Source of the DNA: an uncultured Methylococcaceae bacterium
GTDB lineage: Bacteria > Pseudomonadota > Gammaproteobacteria > Methylococcales > Methylomonadaceae
Reading direction: 5' to 3'
NCBI GenBank assembly: GCA_903917345.1
Contig: CAIXAE010000013.1
Coordinates: 1 to 64,000 of the forward strand
Length of the DNA stretch: 64,000 nucleotides
Shown: positions 8,624 through 15,339 of the stretch, in pieces
Layout of the letters: each line of letters opens with the position of its first letter
How positions within the stretch are numbered: position 1 is the first letter of the stretch
Notes under the pieces: model-generated
What the model saw: the letters and a program-made list of their open reading frames with translations, nothing else
What the model was told of the DNA's origin: nothing
Database searches by the model: none
Made by a program: the position numbers and the translations under genes

Positions 8624-9040
8624 ATGAATATAGTTGTAATTGATACAAATGTTTTTGTTGCGGGTCTTAGGTCAGGTGGCGGAGCATCTCGAGAAATTAT
8701 TCGTTTGGCATTAACGGGTAAAATAAAACCGATTTTTGGAAATGCTCTATGGCTTGAATATGAAGATCTATTGGGTCGTGATATATGGACAAATTCAACT
8801 TCTGATTCTGAGCGCCGGCAAGTTTTATCTGCGCTTATAAAAGTGGGTCAGTGGGTTACCGTGTATTATGGTTGGAGGCCTAATTTGCCGGATGAAGCTG
8901 ATAATCACTTGATTGAACTAGCCATTGCTGGCGGTGCTGATGTCATTATTACGCATAATATTCGAGATATAAAACGTGGTGAATTATTAAATTCAATTAA
9001 GGTACAAAGTCCGAGTGATTTTCTGGAGATAATGAAATGA
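8624..9040 (+). CDS. PIN-family toxin (COG1569 type), toxin gene first
   Basis: 138 aa from ATG 8624 (MNIVVIDTNVFVAGL); the longer frame from 8588 is unlikely because the conserved PIN start would then be internal. The N-terminal DTNV motif, the mid-protein acidic residues (LWLEYEDL) and DEADNHLIELA with THNIRD near the C-terminus match the putative PIN_3 toxin family. Its stop overlaps the antitoxin start (ATGA). Toxin-before-antitoxin order is the reverse of classical vapBC. Expected to be a metal-dependent ribonuclease; target unknown. Confidence 0.82.
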   Translation: MNIVVIDTNVFVAGLRSGGGASREIIRLALTGKIKPIFGNALWLEYEDLLGRDIWTNSTSDSERRQVLSALIKVGQWVTVYYGWRPNLPDEADNHLIELAIAGGADVIITHNIRDIKRGELLNSIKVQSPSDFLEIMK

Positions 9041-9264
9041 GTACATTAACTATTAGATTACCTGATAATACTGCTCAGCGACTCAAGTCTTATGCGCGTA
9101 GTCGCGGTCAGAGTGTTAATAAATTAGTTGAGGAAATGAGCGCACAAGCTTTAGCGGCTTGGGATACTGAGGTGCGTTTTCGGTCTTTAGCTGAGCAAGG
9201 TGATATTAGTAAGGCTATAACCATACTTGATCGTTTAGATAAAGAAGACAAAACATCGTTTTAG
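9037..9264 (+). CDS. Ribbon-helix-helix antitoxin partnered with the PIN toxin
   Basis: 75 aa. The N-terminus (MSTLTIRLPDNTAQRLKSYA) is a ribbon-helix-helix DNA-binding motif: a beta strand of alternating residues and two helices (RGQSVNKLVEEM). The C-terminal half (AEQGDISKAITILDRL) would wrap the toxin. Translationally coupled to the toxin by ATGA overlap. The last 38 coding bases are duplicated at 8384, the remains of a second copy. Confidence 0.83.
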   Translation: MSTLTIRLPDNTAQRLKSYARSRGQSVNKLVEEMSAQALAAWDTEVRFRSLAEQGDISKAITILDRLDKEDKTSF

Positions 9265-9334
9265 ATTTGAAGCGAAATCAGTTTTTAAAGAGTCTAGGAG
9301 CATATTGTTATAATTTGATTTGAACTCGGTTTAT

Positions 9335-9366
9335 GGTCGGGGGTTCGAATCCCTCCGGGCGCGCCA
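9335..9366 (+). pseudogene. Displaced tRNA-Arg 3' end, exact copy (attachment-site-like)
   Basis: All 32 bases equal positions 7508-7539 of tRNA-Arg(TCG): variable loop to CCA. The 5' half of a tRNA is absent. The flank TTTAAAAGAAAGCCTTA also continues as at 7543, then breaks off at about 9386. Such partial tRNA duplication is the usual mark of an element that integrated at the tRNA 3' end. Confidence 0.92.
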
Positions 9367-9409
9367 TATTTAAAAGAAAGCCTTAATGTGGGTGATAAAC
9401 AGCTATAAC

Positions 9410-9909
9410 AATTAAATAAACGATCTAAGATTCAACTAATTGTTCCAGTATTCAAACTTGTGGGTCAACACTCAAACTTGAGTTTTAATATTGAGATCTC
9501 TGGAATCTTTCAGAAATCTAAGTTTCAACAAATAAACTTAGGTTTTAGGACTAAAACCTAGGGATCAATCTCAAAACAAATTTCCTAGTAATAAAACTTG
9601 AGTAATCACGCTAAAACTTTTGTGCTAGAAATTAAACTTTCGTTTCAGCCCCCAAACTTTTGTTCCAGTATTTAAATGTAAGTTTCAATACTCAAACAAA
9701 AAGTTCAGTACTTAAACCTGAGTTTTAATAATCAAATCCTTGTGTCAGCGCTAAAACTTGAAGATTAATGCTAGAACTTTTGTGCCAGTAATAATACTTA
9801 AGATTAATTTCTAGAACTTAAGTTTTACTACTTAAATAAAAGTTCTAACACGAAAACTTTTGTAGCGTTTCAAAAACCTAAGTTTTGATACCCAAACACA
9901 GGTTTCAGC
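9410..9909. repeat. Strict 20-bp array, 25 degenerate units without indels
   Basis: The 500 bases split into 25 consecutive units of exactly 20 nt. Approximate consensus: ACTNAAACTTNNGTTTYART. Unit positions 5-7 (AAA) and 13 (G) are nearly invariant; position 8 is mostly C and 14-16 mostly T. The core AAACTTAAGTTT is an imperfect palindrome. Individual units differ widely, yet no unit has gained or lost a base. Twenty is not a multiple of three, and stops occur in all frames, so it does not encode protein. AAA and TTT tracts alternate at about 10-bp spacing, which would favour intrinsic DNA curvature. It occupies the whole module between a tRNA-Arg end and a tRNA-Asn end. Confidence 0.9.
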
Positions 9910-9913
9910 CCGC

Positions 9914-9947
9914 GCCCGTCCGGGGGAGCCAAATATAAGAAAGCCTT
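9914..9947 (+). pseudogene. Displaced tRNA-Asn 3' end, exact copy
   Basis: 34 bases identical to 7395-7428: T-arm 3' side, acceptor 3' strand, CCA and the first bases of the terminator. It directly abuts the last unit of the 20-bp array. Confidence 0.9.
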
Positions 9948-9971
9948 ATGTATGTGTGGGGCTTTTTTTAT
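9940..9971 (+). terminator. AAGCCTT-family terminator after displaced tRNA-Asn end
   Basis: AAAGCCTTATGTATGTGTGGGGCTTTTTTT forms a hairpin with T-run. The following ATGTCTGTAAGAAAT equals the flank at 8565. Confidence 0.8.
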
Positions 9972-10000
9972 GTCTGTAAGAAATTTCTTTTGAATGTCAT

Positions 10001-10244
10001 CTAACGTCTTTGACGCGGTGTTTCGAAATGGTCATTTTTATCCGCAACGCTTGTGCCCTTGATTTCTATGGTCTCTGGGGCAACGTTGCGGCGTTGCGGA
10101 TTTTGGGGAGGGTCTGGAAAAAAATAAAATGCAATCTCAGATACTTCGGCATCTTTTTCGGCCCTACAGACACTGTGCTGTGGAGTTGGGGAAGGTGCTG
10201 GAGTGTTCCATCTTATTTTTTTCGTTTTTATTTTTGATTTCGGG
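10001..10244 (-). pseudogene. Unrecognised minus-strand open frame without start codon
   Basis: The minus strand is open for about 80 codons between a TAA near 10244 and a TAG at 10001, with a protein-like composition (for example RAEKDAEVSE and DPPQNPQRRN). It has no ATG, GTG or TTG at its head. Base composition is richer in G and C than the AT-rich flanks. An 11-bp inverted repeat, ATCCGCAACGC at 10040 and GCGTTGCGGAT at 10091, lies inside. I read it as a gene fragment of unknown origin; it may equally be non-coding. Confidence 0.3.
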
Positions 10245-10492
10245 TTATCTTATGTCAACGATTATTTTCTGTTAATCAACCTTGTATATTTACCAGTAGA
10301 TATCTTTTATCATTTTGTTAGTTATATGATTTTTTATATACATATTCTAGATATGTTATTAACTTTGAATGTTGTAAATAACATAAACCGATTAACGGAC
10401 ATCCAATAAAACGCTATTATTACGGCAGGAAAGATAAGGTGCTTGGCTTTAACTACTTGTTTTTTATAAATAATTTGATTTAGGAATATATC
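10245..10492. other. AT-rich spacer before the third toxin-antitoxin pair
   Basis: No supported gene. It is very AT-rich and probably holds the promoter for the antitoxin at 10493. Confidence 0.5.
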
Positions 10493-10732
10493 ATGTATGC
10501 ACATCGAACTATTCAGAAGCTTAGTAATTTACACGTGCAATTTGATCTACCGCTCGAATTTGCCGGATGCACAGAAGCCGAAATTATTGTGTTACCTCTA
10601 GTGGCGTCTTCGGCTAAAGTGACAACTTGGGAAGAGCGCGTATTAGCTGTCGCCGGCACATTAGGTGACGACTTCCCCGATCATATTGATGACTCTGATC
10701 TCGGCGAAGATGCGCCTAGAGATTCATTTTAA
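10493..10732 (+). CDS. VapB-type antitoxin
   Basis: 79 aa with AGGAATATATC before the ATG. An N-terminal region (LHVQFDLPLEFAG) is followed by a strongly acidic C-terminus (DDFPDHIDDSDLGED), as expected for an antitoxin tail that neutralises a PIN ribonuclease. The stop codon overlaps the toxin start (TAATG). The DNA-binding fold could not be named from sequence alone. Confidence 0.72.
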   Translation: MYAHRTIQKLSNLHVQFDLPLEFAGCTEAEIIVLPLVASSAKVTTWEERVLAVAGTLGDDFPDHIDDSDLGEDAPRDSF

Positions 10733-11133
10733 TGAGTCGTTATCTGTTAGATACTAATATTTGTATCGCGTGGTTAAAAAATAATCAAACTGTTGTGCAG
10801 CGCATTATTGAAGCCGGTGAGAATCATATTTATCTTTGTGCGCCTGTTAAAGCGGAGTTATGGTACGGGGCTTGCAAGAGTCAGCGTGTTAATGACAATA
10901 AAGCTAATTTAGAATTGCTTTTTAGTTATTTTCCTAGTTTGCCTTTCGATGATCATGCAGTCTTGCATTTTGGAGCGATCCGTTCTCATTTAGCAACACA
11001 AGGTACGCCGATTGGACCTTATGATCTACAAATTGCTGCGATTGGTCTTTCCCACCAGTTAACTGTGGTGACTAATAACACACGAGAATTTGAACGTGTA
11101 CCGATGTTAATGTTAGCTGATTGGTTGTCATAA
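10732..11133 (+). CDS. vapC: VapC ribonuclease toxin (PIN domain)
   Basis: 133 aa with classical VapC features: LLDTNICIAWL at residues 5-15 (first metal Asp), APVKAELWYGA about 38-48 (Glu), GPYDLQIAA about 95-103 (Asp) and TNNTREFERV about 113-122 (TNN.REF). These match enteric VapC, which cleaves initiator tRNA-fMet; specificity here is inferred only. Coupled to the antitoxin. It converges on the umuC remnant. Confidence 0.9.
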   Translation: MSRYLLDTNICIAWLKNNQTVVQRIIEAGENHIYLCAPVKAELWYGACKSQRVNDNKANLELLFSYFPSLPFDDHAVLHFGAIRSHLATQGTPIGPYDLQIAAIGLSHQLTVVTNNTREFERVPMLMLADWLS

Positions 11134-11491
11134 CTATTTAACCAATACCAATTCTTTCCAATCAGTGGTGTAACGCTGAGAGATACGTTCTGCTTTGGGT
11201 TGCCAGGATTTATCAATGCCTGTGGCGGCGATGGCCATTTTCTTCGGGAAGCGGCGATTAATCTTATCCAGGGTCACCATTAAGACACTGTTCTCTATGG
11301 GTAAGGTTTCATCTTCAAACTCAAATAACTCCAATTGACCTTCCGTTGTCTTAGCTTGGATGTGACTGAGCTGCACACCACATTTTTGATAGTGATAGCC
11401 GGGCTTATAGATCTCGGTCAGGATACGATACTGAGTTTTGACATCGCGCTGTGGGGTCTGGAGGTGGGTGCTGAGGTGGCAAACTCACTTT
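11134..11491 (-). pseudogene. C-terminal remnant of UmuC (DNA polymerase V catalytic subunit)
   Basis: The last about 80 codons read in frame from MQLSHIQAK to the stop and match the UmuC C-terminal DUF4113 region: DKINRRF, then TGIDKSWQPK, then RISQRYTTDWKEL. The same frame extends upstream through ILTEIYKPGYHYQKCGVQL, then meets an in-frame TGA near 11480, and a shift to VSLPPQHP in another frame suggests a frameshift. The polymerase palm, fingers and most of the little finger are absent. It starts exactly where the fae-like gene stops, so a deletion or recombination joined them. Confidence 0.85.
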
Positions 11492-12040
11492 CTAAATCTT
11501 ACCATCCAGTCCCATCTGGAAATATTTATGGGTGATCTTATCCTGGTTTTCCAATAGCCAATCGATATCAGGTTGGTTATTCATGGCTTTTTTGATAGCG
11601 GTTGCCATCGCTTTACGGTGAATATCGAACAGGATTTGATGATCCAAGGCATCGTCGGTCGCTACACTGGGATTCAGCCATACCGAAACAATAATGCCTA
11701 AATCGTTGGCTTTGTCTTTGGGGATATCACCCGCACGTACAGCATCCAATACGCCATTGGCAATGGCTGCCTGTACTGTGCCCATTAATATATTAGTGTA
11801 ACGGGTATTTTTGACGGTAACTTTACTGACCATCAACGTCACAGGTCTTACTTGGATATCCGTATTCAAAATGGCAAATACGCGGGTATGGCCTTGGACT
11901 TGTCCGGCGGTCATACTGGCAATCGCTGTGCCGACAGGTCCGTCTAGTTCACCGATAATGACTTCCGGTTCCGCCGCTGTACCTGGAGGTCCGCCAGCGA
12001 CTAAAGCTTCGCCGGTGCGCATGATGATTCTTTCGCTCAT
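11492..12040 (-). CDS. Formaldehyde-activating enzyme (Fae) homologue
   Basis: 182 aa, whole-length Fae fold. Recognisable blocks are TGEALVAGG at the N-terminus, LMVSKVTVKN about residues 69-78, GTVQAAIANGVLDAV about 87-101 and VSVWLNP about 119-125. Fae condenses formaldehyde with tetrahydromethanopterin in C1 oxidation. In the Methylorubrum enzyme a histidine in HIDLIIG is proposed as catalytic; here the aligned stretch reads EPEVIIG, so this histidine is replaced. It is therefore more likely one of the Fae paralogues of unsettled function than the main enzyme. The ribosome site AGAGG lies 8 nt before ATG. It sits inside the tRNA-bounded accessory region. Confidence 0.85.
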   Translation of the reverse strand: MSERIIMRTGEALVAGGPPGTAAEPEVIIGELDGPVGTAIASMTAGQVQGHTRVFAILNTDIQVRPVTLMVSKVTVKNTRYTNILMGTVQAAIANGVLDAVRAGDIPKDKANDLGIIVSVWLNPSVATDDALDHQILFDIHRKAMATAIKKAMNNQPDIDWLLENQDKITHKYFQMGLDGKI

Positions 12041-12438
12041 TGTTTATTCCTCTTTTACGTAAAAGTGATTAGGATGGTAGATGTTACTGCTCAGGTAGCA
12101 TAACATTAGTTGATTAGGTAGATTACAGAAGCCTTCGAATCAGCAGTACCTCTTGACGCAAACTGAGTGACAATGAAGAACATCCGTTTCCGAAACTACG
12201 GTTTTCTTTGTAAGCTTAGTTAATACTAAGCGACATATTTTTACATGGCAGGTAATCAAGCGGCTAACTAGGCTACTTGTAAATTAAACGGAAACCTCAT
12301 TTTTTGTCATTAAAGTGAGGTTTTTTTTATGTCTCTTAAAGTTTAATTGTTAATATAAGACAAAAGCAATTGTTGTAACTATTTAATGTTATGAGCTGTT
12401 TTCAGCGTAATGTATTTTTTACTAATCGGGAATAAGTA
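12041..12438. other. Intergenic stretch with fae promoter region and a terminator hairpin
   Basis: No gene is supported. The 5' side holds the upstream region of the fae homologue. A hairpin at 12294-12330 (AAACCTCA...TGAGGTTTTTTTT) with the flank TTTTATGTCT terminates plus-strand transcription; no plus-strand gene is recognised just before it, so it may end an unknown small RNA or be a leftover. Confidence 0.5.
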
Positions 12439-12894
12439 ATGCAGATTTTGGTTGATGCCGACGCCTGTCCAAAAGCAATAAAAGACATTTTATTTCGGGT
12501 ATCAGAGCGGTTAAGTTTAACTACGACTCTAGTGGCCAATCATCCATTACAAATCCCTCCATCCCGTTATATCAAGTTTTTACAGGTAAAATCTGGGTTT
12601 GATGTAGCTGACAATGAGATTGTCAAAAGATTAGAAGTTGGGGATCTAGTGATTACTAGTGACATTCCGCTAGCCTATGAAGCTCTATCTGCCGGTGGCC
12701 ATGCAATCAATCCACGCGGTGAGCTTTATACACAAGACAATATTAGTGATCGTTTGAATATGCGCGACTTGATGGATACGTTGCGTTCTAGCGGCATTGA
12801 TACTGGGGGACCTGCTGCATTAAGTTCACGTGACGTTCAATGTTTTGCTAATCAGTTGGATAAATTCTTGATGAAACACAACTGTAATAAATAG
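12439..12894 (+). CDS. YaiI/YqxD family protein (UPF0178, DUF188)
   Basis: 151 aa, the family's normal length. Motifs are VDADACPK at residues 5-12, [13 protein letters not shown] about 50-62, VITSDIPLA about 71-79, NPRGELYT about 91-98 and [11 protein letters not shown] about 122-132. The fold is PIN-related and the acidic residues suggest a nuclease, but no biochemical role is established. It lies alone between the fae region and a degraded tRNA-Asn end. Confidence 0.92.
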   Translation: MQILVDADACPKAIKDILFRVSERLSLTTTLVANHPLQIPPSRYIKFLQVKSGFDVADNEIVKRLEVGDLVITSDIPLAYEALSAGGHAINPRGELYTQDNISDRLNMRDLMDTLRSSGIDTGGPAALSSRDVQCFANQLDKFLMKHNCNK

Positions 12895-12903
12895 TGAGTC
12901 ACT

Positions 12904-12960
12904 CCCGTCCGGGGGGGCAAATATAAGAAGCCTTATATGGAAATATGTAGGGCTTTTTTT
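12904..12960 (+). pseudogene. Degraded displaced tRNA-Asn 3' end with terminator
   Basis: CCCGTCCGGGGG followed by CAAATATAAGAAGCCTT matches the tRNA-Asn 3' end and flank, with lost bases in the acceptor strand. The terminator hairpin (AAGCCTTATAT...ATGTAGGGCTT with T-run) is kept. Confidence 0.82.
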
Positions 12961-13002
12961 ATGGCTGAAGTTAAGCCCTAATTTCATTAGGGTGTAATAG
13001 TT

Positions 13003-13338
13003 AGACCTCGTGGTTCAGACCCTGTACCTGCAGGTCCAATACTTCGACCTCGTGGTACAGACCCTATACCCGCTAGTCCAATGCCTAGACCTCGTGGTAG
13101 AGCCCCTATACCTGCAAGTCCAATACCTAGACCTTGTGGTACAGCCCCTATACCTGCAAGTACAATGCCTAGACCTCGTGGTACAGACCTTATACCTGCA
13201 AGTCCAATGCCTAGACCTCGTGGTACAGCCCCTATACCTGCAAGTCCAATGCCTAGACCCCGTGGTACAGACCCTGTACCTGCAGGTCCAATACTTCGAC
13301 CTCGTGGTACAGACTCTATACCAGCAGGTACGGGGTAT
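13003..13338. repeat. 42-bp tandem repeat, eight units
   Basis: Eight consecutive 42-nt units start at 13003, 13045, 13087, 13129, 13171, 13213, 13255 and 13297, the last one degraded at its 3' end. Typical core: AGACCTCGTGGTACAG then CCTATACCTGCAAGTCC. Because 42 is divisible by three and the unit lacks stops in several frames, both strands show long open frames; one encodes a proline-rich 14-residue repeat (PRPRGTDPIPASPM). None has a convincing ribosome site, and the proline frame is closed upstream by stops at 12979 and 12988. Richer in G and C than its surroundings. Coding status undecided. Confidence 0.88.
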
Positions 13339-13413
13339 CACTTTTGGAGGTTTTTCACGATCATTCAAATTATGATCCCTAAAGAAGAATAAAAAAATCG
13401 GTTAGTAGATGGG

Positions 13414-13557
13414 ATGATTGGTTTAGGCTATTTAAATCAAATGGTTTTACAAGAAGCTATTACGGTAGGCCTTAAAAGCGGTATCAGTCAGCGTTCTATG
13501 GAAGAGGTGTTAGAGGCGGCTAAGCTAAAAGTGAATATTTCTTTTTCTGCGCAATAA
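13414..13557 (+). pseudogene. Short 47-codon frame, possible remnant of a small regulator
   Basis: It reads MIGLGYLNQMVLQEAITVGL... to SFSAQ, ending 29 nt before the AbrB-type antitoxin gene. It lies in the same frame as the proline-rich reading of the 42-bp repeat, separated by one TAA at 13390. No ribosome site. The composition resembles a helical antitoxin or regulator tail, but no family is recognised. Confidence 0.35.
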
Positions 13558-13586
13558 ATTGATAATTGCGTCTTACTGAGGAGTTT

Positions 13587-13865
13587 ATGTCTCTAGCAAC
13601 CATTAAATTATCGACTAAAGGTCAAATCGTCATACCTAAAGAAATACGGGATGAGTTGTCTTGGCAAGCTGGTACAGAGCTCTCTTCGGTGTCTTCATCT
13701 GCTGGTGTAATGCTTAAAGCCACACCGAAAAAAACGGGGCGTAAATTGGAAGACTTAATGGGAATGCTTAAATATGATGGACCCTCTGTCCCTATTGAAG
13801 AACTTTGTAAACCTGCACGAGCGGTAGAAATAATACCTGAAATTAATGTGATTCAGTTGAGTTAA
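13587..13865 (+). CDS. AbrB/MazE-type (SpoVT-AbrB domain) antitoxin, apparently without toxin
   Basis: 92 aa from ATG 13587, which follows GAGGAG at a good distance; the longer frame from 13566 is less likely. The swapped-hairpin AbrB domain is clear: LSTKGQIVIPKEIRDEL about residues 6-20. The C-terminal half (GRKLEDLMGMLKYDGPSVPIEEL) resembles VapB antitoxins. No PIN or MazF gene follows; the next 180 nt hold only a umuC-tail fragment on the other strand. It is therefore an orphan, and its last residues may have changed by frameshift. Confidence 0.75.
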   Translation: MSLATIKLSTKGQIVIPKEIRDELSWQAGTELSSVSSSAGVMLKATPKKTGRKLEDLMGMLKYDGPSVPIEELCKPARAVEIIPEINVIQLS

Positions 13866-13926
13866 AAAACACTCTGCTGGTAAATTCTTTAAGTGAATGG
13901 ACGTAGCCTTAAATCGATAGTCGCCT

Positions 13927-13975
13927 CTATTTAACCACCACCAATTCTTTCCAATCGGTGATGTAATGCTGCTCA
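13927..13975 (-). pseudogene. Second umuC C-terminal scrap
   Basis: The minus strand reads QHYITDWKELVVVK then stop, against QRYTTDWKELVLVK at 11134. Nucleotide similarity (CAATTCTTTCCAATC shared) confirms a common origin. Only about 15 codons survive. Confidence 0.7.
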
Positions 13976-14054
13976 AAGATAGATAGGGACTTAATGGGTA
14001 AGGTAATAGGCTATATGAGCAACAGGGTTATATAGTTGTGGATGTTTGTTAGTT

Positions 14055-15329
14055 TTAATTAAAATAGCCTAGCGTGAATGCCGCACCAAGCCACGCTGCA
14101 ATCATAACTAGAACCAGTCCAGGGATGATTGCGCTGATAAACCGGATATTGCCACTTAGCGTGGCCAGTATGATTTTGGTGATCGAGTTTGTTGTCATGC
14201 TTGTAAGGATAGGTAGAACAGCATCGTGTGCGGTAAGTTTCCCAGTTGCAACCAGAGATGCAACTGCAACAGCTGCAGAATGGGTATCTGCAAAGCCGGC
14301 AATCGCTGCAACAACAATGACCCCTTCTTTGCCTAACGATTGCTGAAGGGCTGCAGCGAGTAACATCACAACTGAAATAGTCATAGCAAAGAGTAATGCC
14401 GTTTTTAGACTAAACAACTGCCCCAGATTAACAGCGTTTGATGTCTTTTGTCTCAGGGCTATGATGGTAAAAAACACGCCATAAACCGTAGCCGTAATCC
14501 CCGCGCAAACCAGCGGTAGCCAAAGTTCAAAGAGGGTTGATTGGTCGGTAGTCTCTAGAACTACTGTCATTTGTATTACCGTAGCTATTGTCGATAGGAC
14601 TGCGCCGGCTACAGCTCCCCATAAGAGATTTGAATCATTTGCGGCCCGTTCTCCCATGGAGCCTATGGTTGCGGCACTCGATACAAAACCAGACGTCAGG
14701 CCCGTGATAGGAAGACCAATCCGCGGCCCCATGAGTCTCAGAGAAATATATCCTATAGAACTGATGGACATAATGAGGATAACAATCTTCCAGATCGTCC
14801 GTGGGTTTAAGGCACTGAATGGGCCTAAGTATTGGTCTGGCGCTAAAGGTAAGAGTACTAACGCCGCAGTAGCTAGAATCAGTGCATCTTTAAGCTCGGT
14901 ATCACTCAGAATGGTACCGACAAAACGGTGTAGAAAGCTTCGTGCGGTCATTAAAATAGTTAGGATGACAGCCAGTCCTGAGGCCAAAATAGGCTCGCGC
15001 ATCGATAATCCACCCAGTAGAAGGGTCAATAGGAGTGCCAGTTCTGTGGTCAGACCAGGGTCTTGCTCTTGATCTTGGTGAAGAGGGCGGAAGGTTATTG
15101 TGGCAAGACCTGCAATTGCTAATGCCATCACCGCGAGAAGCATCGAATCGCCTAGAGTTAAACTCACTGCACCAAGAAGAGAAACTGTTGCAAATGTTCG
15201 TATACCCATAGCAGACCGATTAGGACCGGTCCCTTTTCGGCGTTCACGTTCGGTTCCAATAAGAAGACCGATGGCTAAGGCGATTACGTAAGGAAGAATA
15301 GGTTGATCTATGAGGGGTATAAAGTTCAT
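14055..15329 (-). CDS. MgtC/SapB-DUF4010 membrane protein
   Basis: 424 aa, almost wholly hydrophobic. The N-terminal third is an MgtC/SapB-like domain (ALAIGLLIGTERERRKG at about 17-33, GIRTFATVSLLG about 42-53); the rest matches DUF4010 (TGLTSGFVSSAATIGSMG about 209-226, AGFADTHSAAVAVASL about 341-356). About 12 membrane segments. MgtC-type proteins are linked to magnesium limitation and ion homeostasis; the DUF4010 fusion has no proven activity. The start lies 10 nt after the ATPase gene, so they form one operon. Confidence 0.85.
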   Translation of the reverse strand: MNFIPLIDQPILPYVIALAIGLLIGTERERRKGTGPNRSAMGIRTFATVSLLGAVSLTLGDSMLLAVMALAIAGLATITFRPLHQDQEQDPGLTTELALLLTLLLGGLSMREPILASGLAVILTILMTARSFLHRFVGTILSDTELKDALILATAALVLLPLAPDQYLGPFSALNPRTIWKIVILIMSISSIGYISLRLMGPRIGLPITGLTSGFVSSAATIGSMGERAANDSNLLWGAVAGAVLSTIATVIQMTVVLETTDQSTLFELWLPLVCAGITATVYGVFFTIIALRQKTSNAVNLGQLFSLKTALLFAMTISVVMLLAAALQQSLGKEGVIVVAAIAGFADTHSAAVAVASLVATGKLTAHDAVLPILTSMTTNSITKIILATLSGNIRFISAIIPGLVLVMIAAWLGAAFTLGYFN

Positions 15330-15339
15330 GAGTCCTGCA

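Noticed and set aside
9410-9909. CRISPR array or spacer-repeat structure
   Set aside because: Units are contiguous 20-mers that all resemble each other; there are no identical repeats separated by unique spacers.
10010-10409. Plus-strand ORFs of 75 and 68 aa
   Set aside because: No ribosome sites and composition typical of random AT-rich frames; the minus strand looks more protein-like in the first part.
12290-12330. Attenuator of the DUF188 gene
   Set aside because: More than 100 nt before the start with a plain terminator form and no visible antiterminator.
13003-13338. CRISPR array
   Set aside because: The 42-bp units are direct tandem copies with no unrelated spacers.
13010-13375. Real genes in three overlapping frames of the 42-bp repeat
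   Set aside because: All arise because the repeat unit lacks stops in those frames; none has a ribosome site or a non-repeat domain.
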